Source: Pseudomonadota bacterium
GTDB taxonomy: Bacteria; Pseudomonadota; Gammaproteobacteria; Acidiferrobacterales; Acidiferrobacteraceae
Reading direction: 5' to 3'
Assembly (NCBI GenBank): GCA_021777535.1
Contig: JAJYDN010000010.1
Span: 1 to 64,000 of the forward strand
Length of the DNA stretch: 64,000 nt
Shown: positions 1 to 8,371 of the stretch, in pieces
Layout of the letters: every line of letters starts with the position of its first letter
How positions within the stretch are numbered: position 1 is the first letter of the stretch
Notes under the pieces: generated by a model
The model's input: the letters and a program-made list of their open reading frames with translations, nothing else
The model's database searches: none
What the model was told of the DNA's origin: nothing
Position numbers and translations under genes: made by a program

Positions 1-50
1 ACGTTGCGGGGGTTTTCGTAATGATCCAGGACTTTCGTGCCGTATGCCAT
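1..50 (-). CDS. iscU: IscU Fe-S scaffold, N-terminal fragment cut by window edge
   Basis: Reading leftward from the ATG at 50, the sequence encodes MAYGTKVLDHYENPRN, the characteristic amino end of IscU, the scaffold on which IscS sulfur and iron are assembled into [2Fe-2S] clusters. It begins 23 bp after the iscS stop in the same orientation, as in canonical isc operons, and has a GGAGAAAG-like ribosome site. Only the first 16-17 residues are inside the window, so the cluster-ligand cysteines cannot be checked. The identification rests on the conserved start and on synteny. Confidence 0.9.
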   Translation of the reverse strand, partial: MAYGTKVLDHYENPRN

Positions 51-73
51 GCCTTTCTCCTTGCCACTCTGAC

Positions 74-1288
74 TTAATGCGCGGCCCACTGTATGGAATT
101 CAGATCGATACCATCCTTGTACATCTCCCACAGCGGAGACAGATCGCGCAGCTTGCCGATCTTTTCCCGCAGCAACTGGATCGTGTATTCCACGTCCTCT
201 GCGGTGGTGAACCGCCCCAACGTGAACCGGATGGAGCTGTGCGCCAATTCGTCATTGCGTCCCAGCGCGCGCAGCACATACGACGGCTCGAGGCTCGCCG
301 ACGTACAGGCCGAACCCGACGACACCGCCAGCTCCTTCAGGGCCATGATGAGGGATTCGCCCTCGACGAAATTGAAGCTCACGTTCAGGTTGCCGGGGAT
401 GCGCCGTTCCATGTCGCCGTTGACATAGACCTCCTCGATCGTCTGGCAGCCGGCGAGCAGCCGGTCGCGCAATCCGCGGATGCGTTCCCCTTCGGCGGCC
501 ATCTCCGCGCGCGCGATGCGAAACGCCTCGCCCATGCCGACGATCTGGTGCGTCGGCAGCGTGCCCGAGCGCAGGCCCCGCTCATGGCCGCCGCCGTGCA
601 TCTGCGCCTCGAGGCGCACCCGCGGCTTGCGCCGCACATAGAGTGCGCCGATGCCCTTGGGGCCATACACCTTGTGCGCGCTGAGCGACAGCAGGTCGAC
701 ACCGAGCGCATTGACGTCAACGGGCACCTTGCCCGCACTTTGCGCGGCATCCGTATGCAAGAGGATGCCCCGCGGCCGCAGTATCCTGCTGATGGCAGCC
801 AGATCCTGGATGACGCCGATCTCATTGTTCACATGCATGACCGACACGAGGATGGTGCCGGGCTTCAGTGCCGCCTCAAGCGCGGCAAGATCGACGAGTC
901 CGTTGGGCTGCGGATCGAGATAGGTGACCTCGAAGCCCTCCCGCTCGAGCTGGCGGGTGGTGTCGAGCACCGCCTTGTGTTCGGTCTTGACCGTGATGAT
1001 GTGGCGGCCCTTGCCCTGATAGAAGTGCGCCGCCCCCTTCAGGGCGAGATTGTTCGATTCGGTGGCGCCCGAGGTCCAGATGATCTCCTTGGCGTCGGCA
1101 CCGATCAGTGCCGCGACGTCGGCGCGCGCCTGTTCGACCGCTTCCTCGGCATGCCAGCCAAAGCTGTGTGAACGGGATGCCGGATTCCCGAACTCGCCGT
1201 CCGGTGTCAGGTAGCGGCACATCTTTTCCGCCACCCGCGGATCGACCGGTGTCGTCGCGGAATAATCGAGGTAAATGGGCTTTCTCAT
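74..1288 (-). CDS. iscS: Cysteine desulfurase IscS
   Basis: PLP enzyme that converts cysteine to alanine and passes the persulfide sulfur to IscU and to tRNA thiolation. From the ATG at 1288 the product ([17 protein letters not shown]...) is 404 residues, the same length as E. coli IscS. It has the [10 protein letters not shown] motif with the PLP lysine near residue 206 and the [14 protein letters not shown] loop with the catalytic cysteine near 328, and it ends in the IscU-binding tail ([10 protein letters not shown]). An in-frame extension of eight residues upstream is possible, but homology favours 1288. The start overlaps the iscR stop by 4 bp (ATGA), so translation is probably coupled. 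It belongs to the iscR-iscS-iscU operon under the operator at 1817-1841. Confidence 0.97.
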   Translation of the reverse strand: MRKPIYLDYSATTPVDPRVAEKMCRYLTPDGEFGNPASRSHSFGWHAEEAVEQARADVAALIGADAKEIIWTSGATESNNLALKGAAHFYQGKGRHIITVKTEHKAVLDTTRQLEREGFEVTYLDPQPNGLVDLAALEAALKPGTILVSVMHVNNEIGVIQDLAAISRILRPRGILLHTDAAQSAGKVPVDVNALGVDLLSLSAHKVYGPKGIGALYVRRKPRVRLEAQMHGGGHERGLRSGTLPTHQIVGMGEAFRIARAEMAAEGERIRGLRDRLLAGCQTIEEVYVNGDMERRIPGNLNVSFNFVEGESLIMALKELAVSSGSACTSASLEPSYVLRALGRNDELAHSSIRFTLGRFTTAEDVEYTIQLLREKIGKLRDLSPLWEMYKDGIDLNSIQWAAH

Positions 1289-1776
1289 GCCGCGGGCCCC
1301 CCTGCGGCCCAACCGCTCTGCATTTCCACTGCCACGGTATCGCGCTGCGCCTGCCGGAGCACGACCTCCTGCACACCGGGCTCGGTGACCAGGTCGGCGA
1401 GCGTGATCCCGTCCAGAAACTCATAGATCCGCCGCGACAGTTCCGTCCACAGCTGGTGAGTCAGGCAACGCTCCTCGCCATGGCAATTTTCTTCGCCCCC
1501 GCAGCGGGTGGCATCGATGTTCTCGTTGATGGCCATGACGATCTGCGCCACCGAGATCTGCGCCGGCGGCATGCCGAGGCTGTACCCGCCGCCCGGCCCC
1601 CGCACGCTCGCCACCAGCCCCTTGCGCCTGAGCTTGGCGAACAACTGTTCGAGATAGGAAAGCGAGATCCCCTGGCGGGCGGCGATGTCGCCAAGCGACA
1701 CCGTCGCTTCCTGTTGGTGGACCGCCAGATCCAGCATCGCGGTCACCGCATACCGGCCTTTCGTGGTCAATTTCAT
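1285..1776 (-). CDS. iscR: Fe-S cluster-responsive regulator IscR
   Basis: Rrf2-family winged-helix repressor that carries a [2Fe-2S] cluster and represses the isc operon when clusters are plentiful. The 163-residue product has the N-terminal helix-turn-helix (residues about 1-65) and the full ligand set C92, C98, C104 and H107 in the same spacing as E. coli IscR ([17 protein letters not shown]). It is first in the iscRSU transcript. A type 1 IscR operator lies 41-65 bp upstream, implying autoregulation, and a similar site precedes cysE. The intact cysteine cluster argues for a true IscR rather than another Rrf2 member such as NsrR or CymR. Confidence 0.96.
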   Translation of the reverse strand: MKLTTKGRYAVTAMLDLAVHQQEATVSLGDIAARQGISLSYLEQLFAKLRRKGLVASVRGPGGGYSLGMPPAQISVAQIVMAINENIDATRCGGEENCHGEERCLTHQLWTELSRRIYEFLDGITLADLVTEPGVQEVVLRQAQRDTVAVEMQSGWAAGGPAA

Positions 1777-1816
1777 ACGCTCTTGCGCCTCACGTCAGAT
1801 GCGCTGTCAGCCTGAC

Positions 1817-1841
1817 ATAGTTGACTAGTTTAGTCAAGTAT
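1817..1841 (-). promoter_or_regulatory. Type 1 IscR operator ahead of iscR
   Basis: A 25-bp imperfect palindrome with the layout ATA-G-TT-GACT-A, three or four A/T-rich bases, then T-AGTC-AA-G-TAT. This matches the known E. coli type 1 IscR consensus at nearly every defined position. It lies 41-65 bp upstream of the iscR start, where it would cover the promoter, and overlaps the last codons of cysE. The sequence match is direct; binding is inferred. Confidence 0.8.
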
Positions 1842-2580
1842 TGGGCGGACCCGATTCCGCCTTTTGCTCCTCCGCCGGTTCCTCAGGCGGCGTGATCCTG
1901 ATACCGGCCGCACGCAACTGCGCGCAGACATGCTCCATGCGCCGGTCCGTGCGGTGCAGGTGATCGAGCACCCGGTCGATCGCCTGCGCGACGGGATCGG
2001 GCATCTGCGGCATCTGCCCGTAGGCATCGAAACCGATCTTCTGCGCAAGGGCGGCCCGCGACCGCTCGCGCTCACCCTTGACGACGACGCGGCCCGGAAT
2101 GCCGACCACGGTCGCGCCAGCCGGCACATCCTTTACCACCACCGAGTTCGACCCGATGCGGGCCCCGTCACCGATCCGGATGGGGCCGAGGATCTTGGCG
2201 CCCGCCCCCACCACGACGTTGTGTCCAAGCGTCGGATGGCGCTTGCCGCCCTGCCAGGTCGTCCCGCCGAGCGTCACGCCCTGGTAGAGCGTGCAGTCAT
2301 CCCCGACCTCGGCCGTCTCGCCGATCACCACCCCAAAGCCGTGATCGACGAAAAACCGCGCCCCCAGACGGGCACCCGGATGGATCTCGATGCCCGTGAA
2401 AAACCGCGCCAGCTGCGCGATCATCTTCGCGAGCCAATAGAGCCGCACCTCCCACAGCCGGTGCGCGATGCGGTGCGCGCCGAGCGCATGGACGCCCGGA
2501 TAGAGGGTCAGGATCTCCCACCGCGAGCGGGCCGCTGGATCGCGCTCGAAAATGCTGGCAATATAGCCTTGCTTACCCAC
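1834..2580 (-). CDS. cysE: Serine O-acetyltransferase
   Basis: Makes O-acetyl-L-serine from serine and acetyl-CoA, the committed step of cysteine synthesis. The product of about 248 residues has the N-terminal helical segment ([23 protein letters not shown]), then the left-handed beta-helix with [15 protein letters not shown] (active-site histidine) and hexapeptide repeats ending in GIPGRVV. It is the short EpsC-like form. No ATG is available: the start is GTG at 2580 or TTG at 2583, behind a G-rich GAAGGGGGG ribosome site. It sits directly upstream of iscR in the same direction, like cysE2-iscR in Azotobacter, so cysteine supply is linked to its consumer IscS. The operator at 2616-2640 suggests its own IscR-controlled promoter. 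Confidence 0.93.
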   Translation of the reverse strand: MGKQGYIASIFERDPAARSRWEILTLYPGVHALGAHRIAHRLWEVRLYWLAKMIAQLARFFTGIEIHPGARLGARFFVDHGFGVVIGETAEVGDDCTLYQGVTLGGTTWQGGKRHPTLGHNVVVGAGAKILGPIRIGDGARIGSNSVVVKDVPAGATVVGIPGRVVVKGERERSRAALAQKIGFDAYGQMPQMPDPVAQAIDRVLDHLHRTDRRMEHVCAQLRAAGIRITPPEEPAEEQKAESGPPNT

Positions 2581-2615
2581 CAAACCCCCCTTCGCCGTTC
2601 TGGGCGTATTTCGTC

Positions 2616-2640
2616 ATACCCGACTATTCTTGTCAAGTAT
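2616..2640 (-). promoter_or_regulatory. Second type 1 IscR operator, ahead of cysE
   Basis: A second 25-bp palindrome with the pattern ATA-C-CC-GACT-A, an A/T-rich core, then TGTC-AA-G-TAT. It matches the type 1 IscR consensus with about two deviations. It ends 33-36 bp upstream of the cysE start and overlaps the last codons of trmJ. Its likeness to the site at 1817-1841, including the identical right half GTCAAGTAT, makes chance unlikely. Confidence 0.7.
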
Positions 2641-3361
2641 TCTGCGGGGGACGGCCGGTCTGCACGGCCGTGAGGATGCCGCGCAGGATATGGATCTCGT
2701 TCTGATCCGGGGTCGCCCGCCGGAAGAGCCGCACGAGCCTGCGCATGAGCTTGCGCGGGTGCGCCGCATTCAGAAAGCCGATCTCGATCAGGACCGCCTC
2801 CAGGTGCGCCAGGAAACCGTTCAGCTCTTCCTGGGGCGCCGGCTCGTGGTCGGGCACCGCGGGCCGTGGACCCAGGGATTGCTTGCGGATCTCATAGCAG
2901 AGCACCTGGACTGCGGCGGCGAGATTCAGCGACGCAAACGCCGGATCCACCGGGATCTGCACGAGCCCCTGCGCGAAATCGACGTCTTCATTGGCAAGCC
3001 CGCTGCGTTCCGCGCCAAAAAGGAGCGCCACCTCCTGCCCGGCGGCGGCGTGCGCCCAGAGACTGTGCGCGGCCTGCTCGGGGTCGGCGACCGGCCAGGG
3101 GATCTTGCGCAACCGCGCGCTCGTCGCGAGCACCTGCACGCAGGGCGCCACCGCCTCGGCGACGGAACCCACGACCTGCGCGCACGCCAGGATGTCGTCG
3201 GCGCCGGCGGCGCGGGCGATGGCCTCGTCAGCGGGAAACGCGCGGGGCGCCACCAGTACCAGCGAAGACAGCCCCATGTTCTTCATCGCCCGCGCCACCG
3301 CACCGATGTTGCCCGGATGCTGGGGCTCGACGAGGACGATGCGGATACGGGCGAGACTCAT
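2633..3361 (-). CDS. trmJ: tRNA (cytidine/uridine-2'-O-)-methyltransferase TrmJ
   Basis: SPOUT-fold methyltransferase that 2'-O-methylates position 32 of several tRNAs using S-adenosylmethionine. The 242-residue product starts MSLARIRIVLVEPQHPGNIGAVARAMKNMG, the typical TrmJ amino end, and has the knot-forming C-terminal part of the SPOUT domain (LLFGAERSGL..., IPVDPAFASLNLAAAVQVLCYEIR). The start at 3361 matches the family; an upstream in-frame ATG at 3430 would leave almost no promoter space against divergent suhB. trmJ beside suhB and upstream of isc is the classical gammaproteobacterial arrangement. Its last codons overlap the cysE IscR operator. Confidence 0.94.
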   Translation of the reverse strand: MSLARIRIVLVEPQHPGNIGAVARAMKNMGLSSLVLVAPRAFPADEAIARAAGADDILACAQVVGSVAEAVAPCVQVLATSARLRKIPWPVADPEQAAHSLWAHAAAGQEVALLFGAERSGLANEDVDFAQGLVQIPVDPAFASLNLAAAVQVLCYEIRKQSLGPRPAVPDHEPAPQEELNGFLAHLEAVLIEIGFLNAAHPRKLMRRLVRLFRRATPDQNEIHILRGILTAVQTGRPPQNT

Positions 3362-3464
3362 GACGATTTCCTGTGGCTCGGCAGATAGGGCCGCCAAGGA
3401 TAGCATGACAGCGCTTTGCGCCGCGGCCATTGGCCGCTACAATGCAGCGCTTTCGGGGGTTCGG

Positions 3465-4259
3465 ATGCAGCCAATGCTTAATACCGCCGTCAAGGCGGCC
3501 CGCCGTGCCGGTACCGTGATCGTCCGCGCCATGCCGGACGTCGACCGGCTCACGATCGAGACCAAGGGACGCCACGACTTCGTCACCGAGGTCGACCGCC
3601 GCGCGGAAGAGACCATCATCGATGTCATCCGCACCGCCTACCCCGATCACGCCATCCTCGCCGAGGAAAGCGGCGTGCGCGCCGGCCACGACTTCGAATG
3701 GATCATCGATCCGCTTGATGGCACCACCAATTTCCTGCACGGCTTTCCGCAGTTTGCGGTGTCGATCGGGCTGCGCCACAAGGGCCGCCTCGAACAGGCG
3801 GTCATCTTCGATCCTTTGCGCGACGAACTCTTCACGGCAAGCCGCGGCGATGGCGCGCAGCTGAACGGCCGGCGCATCCGCGCAAGCCACGTCACGGATC
3901 TCGGATTCGCACTGCTCGGTACCGGCTTTCCGTTTCGTGAAACCGATGCCGTGGACCGCTGGGTCCAGATCTTCCGGCGCTTTGCGCTGACGACGAGCGG
4001 CATCCGGCGGCCGGGATCGGCGGCCCTCGATCTCGCCTATGTGGCCTGCGGCCGTCTGGATGGCTTCTGGGAGGCCGGCCTGCGTCCGTGGGACATGGCG
4101 GCCGGCATCCTCCTGATTCGCGAGGCGGGGGGGCTTACGGGTGACCTCTTCGGCGAGGCCGATCCGCTAGACAGCGGTTGCATTCTCGCGGCCAACCGGC
4201 GGCTCTACCCCCAGATGCGCGCCCTCATCGATCAGCTGTCCGCCGACCCCGCCCGCTAG
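3465..4259 (+). CDS. suhB: Inositol-1-monophosphatase family protein SuhB
   Basis: Mg2+-dependent phosphatase fold; SuhB proteins hydrolyse inositol phosphates in vitro and act in rRNA antitermination with NusA and NusG in E. coli. The 264-residue product has the metal site WIIDPLDGTTNFLHG, the upstream EES glutamate motif (AILAEESG) and the C-terminal WDMAAGILLIREAGG. The start at 3465 (MQPMLNTAVKAARRAG) matches the family; the frame is open upstream but that part is unrelated. It diverges from trmJ with about 100 bp between the starts. Its last 93 bp overlap, antisense, the tail of the PilZ-like gene ending at 4167. Confidence 0.95.
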   Translation: MQPMLNTAVKAARRAGTVIVRAMPDVDRLTIETKGRHDFVTEVDRRAEETIIDVIRTAYPDHAILAEESGVRAGHDFEWIIDPLDGTTNFLHGFPQFAVSIGLRHKGRLEQAVIFDPLRDELFTASRGDGAQLNGRRIRASHVTDLGFALLGTGFPFRETDAVDRWVQIFRRFALTTSGIRRPGSAALDLAYVACGRLDGFWEAGLRPWDMAAGILLIREAGGLTGDLFGEADPLDSGCILAANRRLYPQMRALIDQLSADPAR

Positions 4260-5645
4260 CTGGAAACGGTCGAGACCGCCGATGCGGTCGATCCGCGCAA
4301 GCGGCAGGTGGAGCGCACTGCGTCCTTCGCTCTCCACGCGCAGGCTGCGGCCCGCCAGCACCTGCCCCGGGGGGGCCAGGAGCGTGGCAGACCCGCCACC
4401 GACGGCCTCGATGAGGATGACGGCAAACGGGAACGCGCGTCCGCGGCCTGCCACACCGCTGTGCGCGGTGCCCAGAATCTCCACCCCGATCGCATACTCC
4501 CGCGGCCGCGTGCGCTTCAGCCAGCGCACCCGGGCGGCCTGCCAGGGCGTGCGCCCGCCCGGCTCCCGGATACCCAGCAACGAACCGGGCCGCGGCGCCC
4601 GTCCCTGAAAGCTCGTGCCGCCGCTGCTCAGCCACAATCCGCTGCGCCCGGCATCCCGGATGCGCCAGTGCGTGACCGGCACCGCACCCCGCGGGTCCTG
4701 CCAGACCGTATCGAGATCGACATAGCGGCGTTTCGTCTCGGCGACCGCGGCATGCAACGCCGTGAACCCCTCGCACACCAGCCGCTCCCCGGACAGCCGC
4801 ACACGGGCACTGCGCGGATGCGGCTCGGGCAGCCACGATGCCGCGAGCGCCGTCAGCAGCTGTTCGGCGACATCGGGCAACACCCGATTCGCCCACACTG
4901 GCGGCAGGGCGCCGCGCACACGCAATGCGGTGCGCAGGCGGCCGACCTCGGCTACCAGCGCACGGCTGTCGAAATAGTAGGCCTTCAGGGCGCCGCCGCC
5001 GAGCCGCGCCGGCGCATCCGCAAGCGGCTCGATACGAAAACCTTCCGCGGCCGGCAGCGTGGCGAGCGTCGCGTACTGACTGATGAGCGCCGCCACCGGA
5101 TCGAGCGCCCCCGACGGCAGCGCGTAGGGATCCGCAAGCCCGAGCAAAATGATCTCCTTGTAGGCGGCCAGGATCGCCGGACCCGGATCCGCGCCGGCGC
5201 CGCCAAACAGCTGGTGAATCCGCCGCCAGAGTCCCGGCGGGACCGGCAGGTAGGCCCGGTAGGCGCAGCGCACCACTTCGCTCACGTGGATGAGCGCCCC
5301 GAGCACCGCGCGGCGCACTTCCTCCCCGCGCACCTCCGGCACGATGGCCATCTCGTAGCCATGCGCCATTTCCGAATTGACGAGGGTGAGAAAAACGAAC
5401 TGGTCGCCGGACACCCCGGGACGGCGCAAGGCCATCGCGAGTTCGCGGATGGGATCTTCATAGCGGCCAAGCAGGGCGACCCGCAGGGCGGGCTCGATCA
5501 CGGTCGCATTGAGTGCCTGCAGGGAATGCCCGAGCTGCTGCAACGCGCGCGCGGGTTCTGCGTAGGGTAACGCGGCCAGCCACTCCTCGAGCCGCCGCTC
5601 CCGCCATGACGGCCGTCCGACGTCCAGGTCTGCGATGCGCACCAT
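4167..5645 (-). CDS. Uncharacterised protein with PilZ-like C-terminal domain
   Basis: A 492-residue protein with no obvious signal peptide or membrane helix. Residues 1-300 are helical and Ala/Leu/Arg-rich and I cannot assign them. The C-terminal third (WRIRDAGRSGLWL, GSLLGIREPGGR, WQAARVRWLKRTRPREYAIGVEIL) has the look of a PilZ-type beta-barrel, the fold that often binds cyclic di-GMP, but a clear RxxxR motif is not obvious. The start at 5645 is set by a strong AAGGAGG six bases upstream. The final ~30 residues run antisense over the suhB 3' end, so the last stretch may be a read-through extension. Cyclic-di-GMP binding is a guess. Confidence 0.7.
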   Translation of the reverse strand: MVRIADLDVGRPSWRERRLEEWLAALPYAEPARALQQLGHSLQALNATVIEPALRVALLGRYEDPIRELAMALRRPGVSGDQFVFLTLVNSEMAHGYEMAIVPEVRGEEVRRAVLGALIHVSEVVRCAYRAYLPVPPGLWRRIHQLFGGAGADPGPAILAAYKEIILLGLADPYALPSGALDPVAALISQYATLATLPAAEGFRIEPLADAPARLGGGALKAYYFDSRALVAEVGRLRTALRVRGALPPVWANRVLPDVAEQLLTALAASWLPEPHPRSARVRLSGERLVCEGFTALHAAVAETKRRYVDLDTVWQDPRGAVPVTHWRIRDAGRSGLWLSSGGTSFQGRAPRPGSLLGIREPGGRTPWQAARVRWLKRTRPREYAIGVEILGTAHSGVAGRGRAFPFAVILIEAVGGGSATLLAPPGQVLAGRSLRVESEGRSALHLPLARIDRIGGLDRFQLAGGVGGQLIDEGAHLGVEPPVGRENATAV

Positions 5646-5872
5646 GCCGAGCCTCCTTGTCAACCCCTTAATATACAGGGCATCTTACCCCCGGGTCCGC
5701 CTGCGCGCAAAGCCCGCGGCCGCTTGCGCCGCGCACGGACCGCGGGGATCCCGCCACGCCCTTGAGCGCCTCCAATTCGATTGGCGCCCGCGCGGGGGCA
5801 AAAAGCCCCGCTCCATCGGTTTTCAGTCGCGCGCTCTTGTCCTACACTAACGCTTTTCTGGAGAGCCCCTGT

Positions 5873-6196
5873 ATGGCCTACGTGGTCACCGAAGCCTGTA
5901 TCAAATGCAAGTACACCGACTGCGTGGAGGTCTGTCCGGTCGATTGTTTCCGGGAGGGGGCCAATTTCCTTGTCATCGATCCCGACGAATGCATCGATTG
6001 CACCCTGTGCGTGCCCGAGTGCCCGGTCAATGCCATCTATGCCGAAGATGAGGTGCCGGAAGACCAGCAGGAGTTCATCGCGCTGAATGCCGAACTGGCG
6101 GCCGTCTGGCCACCGATCCTCGAAAAGAAGGATCCCCCGCCCGACGCCGATGTCTGGCGGGAAAAACCGGGCAAGCGCGCGCATCTGAAGCGCTGA
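5873..6196 (+). CDS. fdxA: Seven-iron ferredoxin FdxA
   Basis: Small soluble electron carrier with one [3Fe-4S] and one [4Fe-4S] cluster. The 107-residue product begins [26 protein letters not shown] and contains a second [16 protein letters not shown] motif, the standard 7Fe arrangement in which the first CxxC...C group is modified. The C-terminal extension is typical of Azotobacter/Pseudomonas FdxA. The start at 5873 is fixed by homology; the frame is open upstream. It stands alone and converges on rsd, with a perfect palindrome between them. Confidence 0.96.
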   Translation: MAYVVTEACIKCKYTDCVEVCPVDCFREGANFLVIDPDECIDCTLCVPECPVNAIYAEDEVPEDQQEFIALNAELAAVWPPILEKKDPPPDADVWREKPGKRAHLKR

Positions 6197-6198
6197 TG

Positions 6199-6230
6199 CC
6201 ACCGTATCCCGGCGCGCCGGGATACGGTGG
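6199..6230. terminator. Perfect 32-bp palindrome between convergent fdxA and rsd
   Basis: The 16 bases from 6199 are followed immediately by their exact reverse complement to 6230, starting right after the fdxA stop. As RNA it would form a very stable hairpin on either strand, suitable as a bidirectional terminator for fdxA and rsd. No clear U-tract follows on either side, so Rho-independent action is not certain. Confidence 0.6.
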
Positions 6231-6347
6231 ATACGCCCCGGCCGCCTGGGACCGCTTGTTGGGGCATCGCCTGTTGGGATAAGGGCGCGCCGCGCAGCGC
6301 CGACCCGCCGTCTGGTTTGGACCGGCACCACTGCCGGCGGTGGATCC

Positions 6348-6809
6348 TCAGCCGCCCGGGGTCAGCAAGGCGCCGATGAGGCGGTCTTCGAGCTCGATGC
6401 GGCAGGCCAGCGCCTCACCGAGTGCCGACAAATCGCCCGCCAGCCGGTCGAGGGCCTCCGTTTCCTGCGCACGGTCGTACTTGTCGTTGAACACGATCGC
6501 CGTTTCCGTGCAGCGCTCGATCTGCCCATAGAGTTCAGCGGCGAGTGCCAGCACGCCATGGCGGCGCTCACTGCCGTCGATGATGCGCGCATAGAGCGAG
6601 AAATGCGCGGCGCTGATGTAATCGATCAGCACCTGGCAGAACCCCTGCAGCGTACGGGGACCGTCGCCGCCGTCTGTGGCAAACGGCTCGAGCCCCGCCA
6701 CCCGGCAAAAGAGCACCAGCATCTCCTGCCGCTCCTCGAGCATCCGGCCGATCATCGCCCGGCCCTGGGCACGCCGGTCCGGCACCGCCTCTTTCATGAT
6801 TACCGCCAT
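6348..6809 (-). CDS. rsd: Rsd/AlgQ-family anti-sigma70 regulator
   Basis: Rsd binds the housekeeping sigma factor and in Pseudomonas (AlgQ) modulates alginate and siderophore genes. The 153-residue product is close to the usual length of about 158 and keeps the family core: FCQVLIDYISAAHFSLYARI in the middle and LGEALACRIELEDRLI near the end. A strong AGGGAGGAGG sits about 6 bp before the start at 6809. It is transcribed toward fdxA and lies downstream of ffh in the same direction, with about 95 bp between. Identification is by motif recognition of a small helical family. Confidence 0.85.
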   Translation of the reverse strand: MAVIMKEAVPDRRAQGRAMIGRMLEERQEMLVLFCRVAGLEPFATDGGDGPRTLQGFCQVLIDYISAAHFSLYARIIDGSERRHGVLALAAELYGQIERCTETAIVFNDKYDRAQETEALDRLAGDLSALGEALACRIELEDRLIGALLTPGG

Positions 6810-6903
6810 CCGCGTCCTCCTCCCTGCCTTTTATAGTGTATGTCTTGCTTTGAATAGATTTTCTGAATGGCACTATAAGGACTTCGCGCAAGCCGCGCAA
6901 GCC

Positions 6904-8259
6904 TCAGAACGGCAGCCCCGGCATGCGCCCCTTGAAGCGCGAGAGCATCTTGCGCATGTCGCCCTTGCCGATCTGTTTCATGAGCCGCTGCGCCTGGGCG
7001 AACTGTTTCAGGAGCCGGTTGACCTCCTGCACCCCGGTGCCGGAACCGGCGGCGATGCGCCGCTTGCGCGAGCCCCGGATGATGTCGGGAAACCGGCGCT
7101 CGTGGGGGGTCATCGAGTTGATGATGGCCACCAGGCGGCGCGTCTCCTTGCCGTTCAGTTTTTCACGGGCGGCAGCCGGGATCTCGGCGGCCCCCGGCAG
7201 CTTGTCGAGGAGGTTTGCCATGCCGCCCATCCGCTCCATCTGCAGCATCTGCTCCCGGAAATCCTCCAGATCGAAGCCGCGTCCCTTCTTCATCTTCTGC
7301 GCCAGCCGCTCGGCGCTGGCGCGGTCGACCTTGCGCTCGGCCTCCTCGATCAGGGTCAGGACGTCGCCCATGCCGAGGATGCGCGAGGCGAGCCGGTCGG
7401 GATGGAACGGTTCCAGGCCGTCGAGCTTTTCGCCGACGCCGAGAAACTTGATCGGCTTGCCGGTGACCGCGCGCATGGACAGCGCCGCCCCCCCGCGGGC
7501 GTCGCCGTCGACCTTGGTGAGGATGAGTCCCGTCAGCGGCAGCGCCTCGTTGAAGGCGCGTGCGGTATTGACCGCATCCTGGCCCGTCATGCTGTCGACC
7601 ACGAACAGGGTTTCGACGGGATCCAGGGCGGCATGCAGCGCCTTGACCTCGTCCATCATCTGCGCATCGACATGCAGGCGGCCTGCGGCGTCGATCAGGA
7701 GCACGTCCATGCCTTCGCGGCGGGCCCGCGCCAGTGCCGCGGCGGCGATGTCGAGCGGCGCCTGGCCCGGTGCCCGCCCCTCGAAGGCCACGCCGGCTTC
7801 GGCGGCGAGCTTTTCCAGCTGATCGATGGCCGCCGGCCGGTAGACGTCCACGCTCGCAAGCAGCACCTTCTTGTGTTCCCGCTCACGCAGGAGCTTTGCG
7901 AGCTTGCCCGCACTCGTCGTCTTGCCGGCGCCCTGCAGGCCCGCCAGCAGCACCACCGCCGGCGCACGCGCCGCGAGATTCAGCCGGTCGCACTCGACCC
8001 CCATGGTCTCGACCAGCACGTCATAGACGACCTTCACGACCGCCTGCCCCGGGGTGAGGCTTTCGAGCACCTCCTGGCCCATGGCCCGTGCCCGCACCCG
8101 CTCGATCAGGTCCTTGGCCACGGCCAGGGCGACGTCGGCCTCGAGGAGCGCCATGCGCACCTCGCGCAGCGCATCGCTGATATTCTTTTCGGTGATGCGC
8201 GACTCCCCGCGCAGGTTGCGGATGACGCCTTGCAGGCGCGTCGTCAATGTCTCGAACAT
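6904..8259 (-). CDS. ffh: Signal recognition particle protein Ffh
   Basis: SRP GTPase that binds 4.5S RNA and signal sequences of nascent membrane proteins and docks with FtsY. The 451-residue product has the N domain, then the G domain with GLQGAGKTT (P-loop), DVYRPAAIDQL, DAAGR and TKVDGDARGG, and a methionine-rich M domain (EQMLQMERMGGMANLLDKLPG). The start at 8259 (MFETLTTRLQGVIRNLRG) has AGAGGT just upstream. It diverges from a CcsA-like gene, the same neighbourhood as in many gammaproteobacteria. The 4.5S RNA gene is not visible here. Confidence 0.98.
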   Translation of the reverse strand: MFETLTTRLQGVIRNLRGESRITEKNISDALREVRMALLEADVALAVAKDLIERVRARAMGQEVLESLTPGQAVVKVVYDVLVETMGVECDRLNLAARAPAVVLLAGLQGAGKTTSAGKLAKLLREREHKKVLLASVDVYRPAAIDQLEKLAAEAGVAFEGRAPGQAPLDIAAAALARARREGMDVLLIDAAGRLHVDAQMMDEVKALHAALDPVETLFVVDSMTGQDAVNTARAFNEALPLTGLILTKVDGDARGGAALSMRAVTGKPIKFLGVGEKLDGLEPFHPDRLASRILGMGDVLTLIEEAERKVDRASAERLAQKMKKGRGFDLEDFREQMLQMERMGGMANLLDKLPGAAEIPAAAREKLNGKETRRLVAIINSMTPHERRFPDIIRGSRKRRIAAGSGTGVQEVNRLLKQFAQAQRLMKQIGKGDMRKMLSRFKGRMPGLPF

Positions 8260-8328
8260 GGTGACCTCTTGTTACGCGTAGCCGCCCGCGGCGGCTTCCG
8301 TTACACTTGACACTTGGCTTTTACGCGG

Positions 8329-8356
8329 TTGAAACAACCGGGTTGTTGGACATAAT
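8329..8356 (+). promoter_or_regulatory. Candidate sigma70 promoter for the CcsA-like gene
   Basis: TTGAAA (8329-8334), a 16-bp spacer and CATAAT (8351-8356) read toward the gene at 8372. The -35 element overlaps a small hairpin (CGGTTG-AAA-CAACCG, 8326-8340). The -10 lies only 15 bp from the start codon, so the transcript would be nearly leaderless or start at a slightly later ATG. Confidence 0.35.
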
Positions 8357-8371
8357 GGCGAGCGAACACCC

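Noticed and set aside
44-1171. Long open frame antisense to iscS
   Set aside because: Shadow of a GC-rich real gene; no homology-like motifs and iscS is certain.
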